From NCBI GenBank assembly GCA_015523055.1, contig WALD01000018.1, positions 1 to 18,812 on the forward strand: DNA of 18,812 bases, in the 5' to 3' direction. The notes beneath the pieces were generated by a model. It ran no database searches. It had not been told where the DNA came from and worked only from the letters and a program-made list of their open reading frames with translations. The translations under genes and the position numbers were made by a program. Shown one piece after another: positions 1 through 5,798 of the stretch (positions are counted from its first letter, which is position 1; each line of letters starts with the position of its first letter). This DNA comes from Candidatus Altarchaeota archaeon (GTDB lineage Archaea > Altiarchaeota > Altiarchaeia > IMC4 > QMZM01).

Positions 1-5
1 ATATT

Positions 6-122
6 GGTCAACGGTCACAGCGGACGGGAAACACCCGTTCTCATCCCGAACACGGAAGTTAAGACGTCCAGCGATCCGGGTTGTACTGCATAATATGTGG
101 GAACCCCGGGACGCTGTTGACC
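6..122 (+). rRNA. rrf: 5S ribosomal RNA
   Basis: The 5S component of the large ribosomal subunit. The two ends can pair to form helix I: GGTCAACG near 6-13 pairs with TGTTGACC at 115-122. The interior holds the highly conserved loop stretch CCCGAACACGGAAGTTAAG (46-64), which is diagnostic of 5S rRNA, and the GTGGGAACCCCGGGA segment near 97-111. The length of about 117 nt is normal. It may be the distal gene of an rRNA operon whose 16S/23S part lies to the left of the window, or a lone 5S gene. The sequence does not show which. Exact ends could shift by a few bases. Confidence 0.95.
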
Positions 123-123
123 A

Positions 124-141
124 CAACTGGAAATCCAGTTG
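124..141 (+). terminator. Hairpin directly after 5S rRNA
   Basis: CAACTGG (124-130), loop AAAT, CCAGTTG (135-141) form a perfect 7-bp stem starting 2 nt after the 5S end. It is placed as a 3' processing or termination structure, but there is no strong T run behind it, so the role is inferred. Confidence 0.4.
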
Positions 142-148
142 ACAGATT

Positions 149-192
149 GTACCATCTTCGTCCAAGCGTTATGAACTGCTCGATGGCACTTA
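149..192. repeat. Hairpin-type repeat, copy A
   Basis: Begins GTACCATCTTCG and ends GCTCGATGGCACTTA. The outer arms (GTACCATC / GATGGCAC) pair with a single mismatch. Copy B at 1603-1641 has the same arms and flanks around a shorter middle, so this looks like a small dispersed repeat. The minus-strand translation of both copies contains KCHRA, but I see no sign that it is a gene. Confidence 0.45.
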
Positions 193-244
193 ATTCTAAT
201 TAAATTATATTTGAATTCTACACTATCCAGAAATAGCATATATC

Positions 245-267
245 TGAATTTTGCGAAGCAAAATTCA
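245..267. repeat. Perfect 10-bp inverted repeat
   Basis: TGAATTTTGC (245-254), loop GAA, GCAAAATTCA (258-267). It lies between the 5S gene and the 3' end of the minus-strand VIT1-like gene, 72 bp beyond that stop codon. It could end transcription from the right, but neither side has a clear T run. Apart from this and the two hairpins to its left, I see nothing recognisable in 193-338. Confidence 0.5.
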
Positions 268-338
268 CAGGGAGATGTCGGAACCGTAGGTCCTGACGAT
301 GCGGTTTACCATAACTCCATACTGTCGCATAGTTTCTT

Positions 339-920
339 CTACAAAGCACCAAACAGCGACATAATGTAGAATATAACCCCTATCACGGCCCCTGCGAGTA
401 GCATCCTGAAACCATTTTCAATGACATTTTCCTTTGATATCCTGCCCAGGAATATTCCAAGCAGGAAAAGCAACCCGGCGACTATCAGGAAGGATATGTA
501 ATAGGCAGTGATTATTTCCAGAAGGTTAAAGGAAACCAGGATGAAGGGAATCAATATCAGAAAAGAGGCCGTCATCGGGCTTAAACCATCAACCACTGCA
601 ACCATAAAGGAAGTTCTTTTACCTCTTCTGTACCTCCTTGTGCCATTCAGGTCTCTCAGCAGATGCCTTCCCAGGTCACTGAGTGATTTCTTTACCTCGG
701 CAGATTCAGCGGCATAAGCACCCCACATACCAGAGACACCCATCGCAATCGTTGCACCAATGCTCGGGAGAATAATAAATGACGGATCCTGAATTCCAAC
801 CACAAAATTTGCAAGAACTATGCCAAATATGGTCAGAACGCCATCAAAAGAGTTTATGGTTATGTATCTCCTTATTATATCATTCTCTCTAAGAATGACA
901 AGGAAATCATTCAAACTCAT
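339..920 (-). CDS. VIT1/CCC1-family membrane protein
   Basis: A 193-residue integral membrane protein resembling the archaeal branch of the VIT1/CCC1 (DUF125) family, whose eukaryotic members move iron or manganese. The family's N-terminal signature is visible as RRYITINSFDGVLTIFGIVLAN (residues 17-38), here with a conserved Asp in the first membrane segment. About four more hydrophobic segments follow: residues 48-70, 105-130, 136-157 and 170-190. A charged loop (about 72-103) separates the first pair from the rest, where the family has its cytosolic metal-binding region. That loop here is short and lacks an obvious Glu/His cluster, so the substrate cannot be stated. It lies 7 bp behind the DUF211 gene on the same strand and the two are probably co-transcribed. 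Confidence 0.75.
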   Translation of the reverse strand: MSLNDFLVILRENDIIRRYITINSFDGVLTIFGIVLANFVVGIQDPSFIILPSIGATIAMGVSGMWGAYAAESAEVKKSLSDLGRHLLRDLNGTRRYRRGKRTSFMVAVVDGLSPMTASFLILIPFILVSFNLLEIITAYYISFLIVAGLLFLLGIFLGRISKENVIENGFRMLLAGAVIGVIFYIMSLFGAL

Positions 921-927
921 CTTAACT

Positions 928-1221
928 CTACTTTACCTCAGGAAAGTCTATAATCTCCTTTTTTCCAATAACTGCCTTATCTATGCTGTGAACGACCGCG
1001 CCGAAGTCCTCAATGATCTTCCTGATACTCTCAAAGTCAAGATTTGTCCCCTCCAGCACGAGCTTTATTGACTCCGTTTTCTCATCTATCGCATAGACCT
1101 GGAGATTAACGGCACTGACACTTTTCTCCTTCTCTATAGCTTTCCCAAACTCAATTATGTCTGGCTTGTGCGGTTTCAGAACATCCAGATTAATAATCTT
1201 CACAGGTGCTGATTCAACCAT
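928..1221 (-). CDS. DUF211 domain protein
   Basis: A small (97 aa) protein of the archaeal DUF211 family, which has a ferredoxin-like fold and no settled biochemical role. Family hallmarks seen are LDVLKPHKPDIIEF (residues 12-25), the ETE-like KTESIKLVLEGTNLDFESI stretch, and VHSIDKAVIGKKE near the C-terminus. It precedes the VIT1-like transporter gene by 7 bp, suggesting one unit with a cation-related theme (inference). Start choice is uncertain. The ATG at 1221 is preceded almost directly by a TATA-like stretch. That would place the transcription start inside the ORF, near an in-frame GTG at 1203 that also matches the usual start of the family (VKIINLDVLKPH). If the GTG is used, the product has 91 residues. 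Confidence 0.85.
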   Translation of the reverse strand: MVESAPVKIINLDVLKPHKPDIIEFGKAIEKEKSVSAVNLQVYAIDEKTESIKLVLEGTNLDFESIRKIIEDFGAVVHSIDKAVIGKKEIIDFPEVK

Positions 1222-1226
1222 TACCT

Positions 1227-1237
1227 TTTTATATATT
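1227..1237 (-). promoter_or_regulatory. TATA-like box for the DUF211 / VIT1 pair
   Basis: On the minus strand this reads ATATATAAAAA, a good archaeal TATA box. A start site about 25 bp downstream falls near 1206, which favours a leaderless mRNA starting at the GTG at 1203 rather than the ATG at 1221. Confidence 0.5.
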
Positions 1238-1397
1238 GGGTTCTACGATTAAATATTGATGTAATCCCGCCAGAATGTTGCACTCTAAAGGATTTCTTAC
1301 CGATAATCAAACCGAAAAATTGCCAGGAAAACAAAGAAGAAGGTCAATAGTTGTATCTGATGAATTCTCCAAGAAAAACAGGAGTTGAGGGGGGGAT

Positions 1398-1419
1398 GAA
1401 TTCTCGGTGACGGGAATTC
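1398..1419 (+). repeat. Hairpin with GTGA tetraloop
   Basis: GAATTCTCG (1398-1406) pairs with CGGGAATTC (1411-1419) through 9 bp, one being a G-U pair, around loop GTGA (GNRA class). Each arm contains a GAATTC. Confidence 0.45.
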
Positions 1420-1452
1420 TGGAGATAAGGATAAGAATAAAGAGGGTGGGTT

Positions 1453-1469
1453 ATGTGTCCGGGACATAT
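1453..1469. repeat. Dyad symmetry around TGTCCGGGACA
   Basis: An 8-bp near-perfect dyad centred on 1461 (one G-T pair). It is shaped like an operator half-site pair or a short hairpin and lies upstream of gatE. Function is not known. Confidence 0.35.
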
Positions 1470-1525
1470 CTCAGATAAACCGATTTGATCCCATAGTAGA
1501 AGAAAGAATATAAAAACGGACTTAA

Positions 1526-1565
1526 ACTATAAATCCTTAGACCTGAAATGCGGCATAGAAATCCA
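1526..1565 (+). repeat. Duplicate of the gatE 5' end (upstream copy)
   Basis: Forty bases identical to 1662-1701, which lie inside gatE and encode the residues YKSLDLKCGIEI. The upstream copy has no ATG in frame before it, only a stop at 1498-1500, so it is a non-coding remnant. The offset is 136 bp. The sequences diverge on both sides of the 40-bp block. Confidence 0.9.
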
Positions 1566-1571
1566 CCTGCA

Positions 1572-1592
1572 CAGCCTTTTAAAAAAAGGCTG
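1572..1592. repeat. 9-bp inverted repeat between the gatE duplicates
   Basis: CAGCCTTTT (1572-1580), AAA, AAAAGGCTG (1584-1592), a perfect stem. Its A/T core could also act as a TATA-like element for gatE, or as a terminator-like hairpin. Confidence 0.5.
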
Positions 1593-1602
1593 GCGAAAAC
1601 AT

Positions 1603-1641
1603 GTGCCATCTTCGCTCCTTTCAGTCGCTCGATGACACTTA
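1603..1641. repeat. Hairpin-type repeat, copy B
   Basis: Begins GTGCCATCTTCG and ends CGCTCGATGACACTTA, matching both ends of copy A (149-192). The arms GTGCCATC / GATGACAC pair with one mismatch, at a different position from the mismatch in copy A. That fits decay from a once perfect palindrome. It sits inside the segment separating the two copies of the gatE 5' end. Confidence 0.45.
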
Positions 1642-1651
1642 CCGATACAAA

Positions 1652-3535
1652 ATGATCCACGACTATAAATCCTTAGACCTGAAATGCGGCATAGAAATCC
1701 ATCAACAATTAAATACAAAGAAGCTGTTCTGCTCCTGCCCCTCTGAGATCAGAGACGATGAGCCCGACCTGATCATAAAAAGAAAATTAAGGGCGGTTGC
1801 TGGGGAGGTAGGGGATATTGACCCGGCAGCGATGCATGAATTCCTCAGGGATAAGACTATAATCTACCAGGCATATTCTGATACTAACTGTCTGGTTGAA
1901 TTGGACGAGGAGCCACCGCACCTCTTGAATGAGGAAGCGTTGGACATAGTGCTGAAGGTTTCACTTCTTCTCAATGCAAAACCTGTGGACGAATTACAGG
2001 TAATGAGAAAGACTGTGATAGACGGCTCAAACACATCCGGCTTCCAGCGAACTATTCTCGTCGCGATGGACGGCTTCGTAGATACAACCTTCGGTAGGGT
2101 CGGAATTCCTACCATCTGCCTGGAGGAAGATGCTGCCAGAAAGATATCTGAAAAAGGCAATACAACCACCTATAGACTGGACAGGCTGGGAATCCCCCTC
2201 ATAGAGATCGGAACAGACCCGGATATAAAAAACCCTGAACAGGCAAGAGAAACTGCTGAAAAAATTGGCATGATTCTCAGGGCAACAGAAAGTGTCAAGA
2301 GAGGTATTGGAACTATTCGGCAGGATGTTAATGTATCAATTGGGGAGGGGGAGCGGATAGAGATTAAGGGCGTGCAGGATTTAAGGCTGATTTCAAAGGG
2401 CGTAAGGTTGGAGGTAGAGAGGCAGTTAATGCTAATTGGGGTGGCAAAGGAGCTCAGGAAAAGAAAACTAAGCAGGGTGGAATTAAAATCTAATTTTTAT
2501 GACATAACAAAAATCTTCAGGAATAGCAAATCAAACCTGATATCCGCATTGCTTAAAAATAAAAATTCAAGAATAATTGCCGTAAAACTACCCGGATTCA
2601 ACACCCTGTTGAAAGGAAAACTCGGCCCTGAGTTGGCACAGTATGCCAGAGCGGTAGCCGGGGTCGGGGGCATCTTTCATTCTGATGAACTACCTGGTTA
2701 TGGAATTGGGGAGAAAGAGATAAAGGCAGTTACTAACAGGCTTTCTATCAAGAATAATGACGCATTTGTTCTTGTAGGGGGATCCAGGGGGGTGGCGGAA
2801 AAGGCAGCGGAGGCTGTTCTTGAGAGATGCAGACTTGCATTAAACGGAGTCATCAAAGAGACGAGAAGGGCAAAAGGTGATGGAAGCACAGAATTCATGA
2901 GACCCCTACCTGGTTCGGCCAGAATGTATCCGGAAACAGACGAATTGCCGATTCCCATAAATGAGAAAAAAATTCTGGAGATGAAGAAGAATCTGCCCAT
3001 GCTTCCTGAGGAGCGCCTTAAGGAGTTCAAAAGGATAGGGCTTAGCCATGAGCTGGCAAACCAGCTCTTAAGATCAAGATTCCTGAAAGAATTTGAGGAA
3101 TTCGTCAGGGAATTCAAGAATCTGAAGCCTTCCATCATAGCGACAACCCTCCTAATAACAACAAAAGAGGTTAAGAAAAGGTATGGGATAGAGCCTGATT
3201 CGATAGAAATACCCCACTATCGCGAGGTTCTCAAGGCCGTAAATGAAGGGAGAATTCCAAAGGAATCCATCCCTGAAATTATCGCTGATATTGCAAAAGG
3301 GGGAGGAGATATAGAACTTGCAATCAAAAAGAGGTCAGAAGCGATCAAGATGCCTATGGGGGACATAGAGAAAAGTATAGACCGATTAATAGAAAAAAAT
3401 CTTGAATTTATCAGGAGCAGAGGTGAAAGAGCATTCAGACCCCTTGTTGGCAAGGCAATGGAGGAATTCAGGGGCAGAGTTGATGGAAAGGAGATAAGCA
3501 GGATTGTCAAAGAGAGACTAAAGAAGGTAAAATAG
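1652..3535 (+). CDS. gatE: Glu-tRNA(Gln) amidotransferase subunit E
   Basis: The archaea-specific GatDE enzyme converts Glu-tRNA(Gln) to Gln-tRNA(Gln). GatE is the kinase/amidase half that binds the tRNA and activates the glutamate. The 627-residue length is normal. The GatB/E N-terminal signature is seen as KCGIEIHQQL (residues 10-19), followed by the metal-site region with CSCP (28-31) and the segment LDEEPPHLLN. The middle of the protein (about 265-400) holds the GatE-specific AspRS-like insertion, and the C-terminal part is the helical GatB-Yqey-type tail. I chose the ATG at 1652 because it puts MIHDYKSLDLKCG at the usual family start. An upstream ATG at 1601 would add 17 residues encoded by the hairpin repeat. 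GatD, its asparaginase-like partner, is not in the window. The 5' end is duplicated upstream. Confidence 0.95.
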   Translation: MIHDYKSLDLKCGIEIHQQLNTKKLFCSCPSEIRDDEPDLIIKRKLRAVAGEVGDIDPAAMHEFLRDKTIIYQAYSDTNCLVELDEEPPHLLNEEALDIVLKVSLLLNAKPVDELQVMRKTVIDGSNTSGFQRTILVAMDGFVDTTFGRVGIPTICLEEDAARKISEKGNTTTYRLDRLGIPLIEIGTDPDIKNPEQARETAEKIGMILRATESVKRGIGTIRQDVNVSIGEGERIEIKGVQDLRLISKGVRLEVERQLMLIGVAKELRKRKLSRVELKSNFYDITKIFRNSKSNLISALLKNKNSRIIAVKLPGFNTLLKGKLGPELAQYARAVAGVGGIFHSDELPGYGIGEKEIKAVTNRLSIKNNDAFVLVGGSRGVAEKAAEAVLERCRLALNGVIKETRRAKGDGSTEFMRPLPGSARMYPETDELPIPINEKKILEMKKNLPMLPEERLKEFKRIGLSHELANQLLRSRFLKEFEEFVREFKNLKPSIIATTLLITTKEVKKRYGIEPDSIEIPHYREVLKAVNEGRIPKESIPEIIADIAKGGGDIELAIKKRSEAIKMPMGDIEKSIDRLIEKNLEFIRSRGERAFRPLVGKAMEEFRGRVDGKEISRIVKERLKKVK

Positions 3536-3538
3536 TTG

Positions 3539-3547
3539 TTTTTATTG
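3539..3547 (+). promoter_or_regulatory. TATA-like box for eS6
   Basis: TTTTTATTG centred about 36 bp before the eS6 ATG. It predicts a short leader of about 10 nt. Confidence 0.4.
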
Positions 3548-3578
3548 ATACCCTCCAATATCTTCAATTAGTCTTAGA

Positions 3579-4109
3579 ATGGAGCTAAAGGTGGTAATTT
3601 CGGACCCAGAGACAGGCAAAGCATATCAACAGGAGTTGAAGGACGATAGAGCTGTCAGATTTAAAGGCAAGAAGCTGGGCGATGAAATAAGTGGCTCGGT
3701 TCTTGGTATGGAGGGATACACCCTGAAAATAACTGGTGGTAGTGACAACTGCGGGTTTCCGATAAAACCGGGAGTTCATGGAACTGCAAGACCAAAGATT
3801 CTCATGACCGGTGGGATAGGCTATCATCCCAAAAGAAGGGCCCGTAGCAAGAAGAGAGTTAGAGGCGAGAGTATAAATGAGGACATAGTCCAGGTCAATA
3901 CAAAGATAATCAAGAAGGGCAGGAAGAAGATTGAGGGGCTCATTGGCGCTGGAGATGGAAATGAAGCCGGTAAGCCATCAGATAGGGGGCCGAAGGCCGG
4001 GGGGAAGCCGACTCCGGAGCCCGAGACTAGGTTGATGAAGGAAAGCCCATCAGAAGAGAAATCAGAATCCAGAATAGAAAAGAAACCGGTCGAGGGAAAT
4101 AAGAGATAG
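3579..4109 (+). CDS. rps6e: 30S ribosomal protein eS6 with C-terminal tail
   Basis: Small-subunit ribosomal protein shared by archaea and eukaryotes. The family signature is visible in GGSDNCGFPIKPGVHG (residues 53-68), followed by RPKILMTGGIGYHPKRRARSKKR and the EDIVQVNTKIIKKG strand (101-114). The conserved core ends near residue 118, which is about where many archaeal eS6 proteins stop. Here a further 58 residues follow, rich in Gly, Pro, Glu and Lys and with no predicted fold. The gene leads a cluster with aIF2gamma 37 bp downstream, an order commonly seen in Euryarchaeota. Identity is secure; the tail's role is unknown. Confidence 0.95.
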   Translation: MELKVVISDPETGKAYQQELKDDRAVRFKGKKLGDEISGSVLGMEGYTLKITGGSDNCGFPIKPGVHGTARPKILMTGGIGYHPKRRARSKKRVRGESINEDIVQVNTKIIKKGRKKIEGLIGAGDGNEAGKPSDRGPKAGGKPTPEPETRLMKESPSEEKSESRIEKKPVEGNKR

Positions 4110-4116
4110 AAACTGC

Positions 4117-4124
4117 TTTTATGA
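4117..4124 (+). promoter_or_regulatory. TATA-like box for aIF2gamma
   Basis: TTTTATGA centred near 4120, about 27 bp before the ATG at 4147. No Shine-Dalgarno sequence is present, so the mRNA is probably leaderless. Confidence 0.5.
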
Positions 4125-4146
4125 ACCCAATCTTATTCTATTACCT

Positions 4147-5373
4147 ATGGTGCAATCTGAAATCAATATCGGCCTTATAGGCCATGTCGACCACGGCAAG
4201 ACCACCCTGACAAAGTCCCTATCCGGTATATGGACAGACAGGCATTCGGAGGAAATCAGGAGAGGGATCTCCATACGTCTGGGGTATGCGGACTGTTCCT
4301 TTTATAAATGTCCTAATTGTAAAGGTCCAGAGTGTTACTGCACCTCCGAGAGATGTCCCGGGTGCGCGGAAAAGGCTGAATTCATCCGGAGGGTATCTTT
4401 TGTTGATTCGCCGGGTCATGAAACCCTGATGGCTACAATGCTCTCCGGAGCAGCAATAATGGATGGTGCTCTTCTCGTTATAGCAGCAAACGAACCATGT
4501 CCGCAGCCGCAGACAGCAGAGCATCTTATGGCACTTGAGATTCTTGGGGTCAAGAATATCGTCATTGCACAGAATAAAATTGATCTGGTTTCAAGGGAGG
4601 CAGCGAAGAAGAACTATAATGAGATTAAGGAATTCATCAAGGGAACTATTGCGGAGAAGTCACCCATCATCCCGATTGCTGCTCATTACAATGCAAATAT
4701 CGATGTTCTGATCCAGGCAATAGAGGATAAGATTCCAACACCAGAAAGGGACCCCCGGAAAAACCCCCGAATGATGATTGCCCGATCCTTTGACATAAAC
4801 AAGCCCGGAACAAAGCCAGATGGGATAAAAGGGGGAATTATAGGCGGTTCGCTAATCCAGGGCAGACTCAGAGTGGGTGATGAGATTGAACTCTCTCCAG
4901 GAGTAAAAAAGAAAAATGTTTACAGACCAATAAAAACAAAAATAGTCAGTTTGATTGCTGGAGGTTCAGAGCTGAATGATGCAAATCCTGGTGGTCTCAT
5001 AGCCATAGGAACAAAACTTGACCCCTCTCTTACAAAGTCAGATAATCTATTAGGGAATGTGATTGGAAAACCTGGAACCCTCCCTGAGGCAAGAAGCAAA
5101 CTTACCCTCAGGGTCAATCTCCTAAAGAGGTTGATAGGCAGTAAGGATGAGGTAGGCATATCGCCCCTGCAGAAGGGGGAGGCATTGATGCTCTCAGCAG
5201 GGAGTGCAGTGACAGTGGGCATAGTCACAGACCCAAAGAAGGGTAGGATGGAACTTAAGCTCCCCGTCTGTGTGGAGGAGAATGACCTTGTAGCCATAAG
5301 CAGGAGGTTCGGTGCGAGGTGGCGCCTCATTGGCTATGGAACAATCAAGGGAGATGAAAATTCTAATACTTGA
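4147..5373 (+). CDS. eif2g: Translation initiation factor aIF2 subunit gamma
   Basis: GTPase core of the heterotrimeric initiation factor that carries Met-tRNAi to the small ribosomal subunit. The GTP-binding motifs are complete: G1 GHVDHGKT (residues 12-19), G3 DSPGH (87-91) and G4 NKID (143-146). A zinc knuckle of the gamma subunit is seen with CPNC (55-58) and CPGC (70-73). Switch 1 reads RRGISIRLGYAD. The remaining two beta-barrel domains follow, and the 408-residue length is typical. Its last 20 bases overlap the PIN-domain gene, so the two are translationally coupled. A TATA-like box about 27 bp before the ATG suggests its own leaderless promoter in addition to any read-through from eS6. 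Confidence 0.97.
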   Translation: MVQSEINIGLIGHVDHGKTTLTKSLSGIWTDRHSEEIRRGISIRLGYADCSFYKCPNCKGPECYCTSERCPGCAEKAEFIRRVSFVDSPGHETLMATMLSGAAIMDGALLVIAANEPCPQPQTAEHLMALEILGVKNIVIAQNKIDLVSREAAKKNYNEIKEFIKGTIAEKSPIIPIAAHYNANIDVLIQAIEDKIPTPERDPRKNPRMMIARSFDINKPGTKPDGIKGGIIGGSLIQGRLRVGDEIELSPGVKKKNVYRPIKTKIVSLIAGGSELNDANPGGLIAIGTKLDPSLTKSDNLLGNVIGKPGTLPEARSKLTLRVNLLKRLIGSKDEVGISPLQKGEALMLSAGSAVTVGIVTDPKKGRMELKLPVCVEENDLVAISRRFGARWRLIGYGTIKGDENSNT

Positions 5374-5746
5374 CACTAATTTTTTGATGATTCCCTACCA
5401 GCAGAGGGTTGATATCTTTAGAGAGATTGATAGAATTATCGTCGCCAGATACGAGTTAATTGTTCCGGGAGGAGTTATCAGTGAACTACAGAGAATTCAG
5501 GAAGATGGGAGTGGTTCAGATAGGATAGCAGCAAAGGTTGCTCTGGAACTGATTAAAGACAGAGACCGGCATATTAAACGGATAGAAAGCCATGGCAATG
5601 TGGATGAATTCATCCTTGAATTTGCAGTAAACAACATAGACTCGGTTGTATGCACCAACGACAAGGAGCTTAAGAGAAGGCTGAGAAAATTCAGAGTCCC
5701 TGTGATATATCTGAGGGGCAAAAACAGACTGGAACTCATTACTTAG
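5354..5746 (+). CDS. Fcf1/Utp24-like PIN-domain protein
   Basis: A 130-residue PIN-domain protein, a fold of Mg-dependent ribonucleases. The four acidic residues expected for the active site are present: D7 (LDTN), E44 (ISEL), D84 (NVDEF) and D103 (TNDKEL). The position behind aIF2gamma in a ribosome/RNA polymerase cluster is the usual place for the archaeal Fcf1/Utp24 relative. Eukaryotic Utp24 cuts pre-rRNA, so a role in rRNA processing is likely but inferred. I chose the ATG at 5354 because it gives MKILILDTNF, the standard PIN start, behind an AGGGAG-like ribosome binding site inside the aIF2gamma gene. A longer reading from 5312 only adds residues encoded out of frame in that gene. A VapC-type toxin is unlikely, as no antitoxin gene is beside it. 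Confidence 0.85.
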   Translation: MKILILDTNFLMIPYQQRVDIFREIDRIIVARYELIVPGGVISELQRIQEDGSGSDRIAAKVALELIKDRDRHIKRIESHGNVDEFILEFAVNNIDSVVCTNDKELKRRLRKFRVPVIYLRGKNRLELIT

Positions 5747-5783
5747 GCGATTTAAATTGATTAAAGTTAATAATTAATCTCAC

Positions 5784-5791
5784 TTTTATAC
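5784..5791 (+). promoter_or_regulatory. Possible TATA box for the pyrophosphatase gene
   Basis: TTTTATAC lies only about 12 bp before the ATG at 5799, too near for the usual archaeal spacing. TTTAAATTGA at 5751-5760 is an alternative that would give a leader of about 18 nt. Confidence 0.3.
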
Positions 5792-5798
5792 ATACAAA

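Larger units (their letters stand above)
1238..1500. other. Gene-free stretch with hairpins
   Basis: No convincing gene, tRNA, RNase P or SRP RNA is seen here. It holds two direct copies of GATGAATTCTC (1359-1369, 1395-1405) and a run of seven or more G near 1389-1395. It also holds a 9-bp hairpin with a GNRA-type loop (1398-1419) and the dyad around TGTCCGGGACA (1456-1466). It may be the control region of gatE or hold an unannotated structured RNA; neither is shown. Confidence 0.4.

Noticed and set aside
15..239. Minus-strand 74-residue open frame across the 5S gene
   Set aside because: It runs through a clear 5S rRNA gene and the adjoining repeat; no protein family is recognisable.
270..338. 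Possible C/D box RNA (CTGACGATG-like stretch near 292)
   Set aside because: Box C and box D cannot both be placed with the right spacing, and no end pairing is seen.
149..1641. CRISPR array or transposon
   Set aside because: Just two copies with unequal middles 1.4 kb apart; no spacers, cas genes or transposase.
1451..1718. Two minus-strand open frames over the gatE leader
   Set aside because: They read through the duplicated block and the hairpin repeat and resemble each other only because of that duplication.
5354..5746. VapC-type toxin
   Set aside because: No antitoxin gene beside it, and its place after aIF2gamma fits the Fcf1/Utp24 group better.
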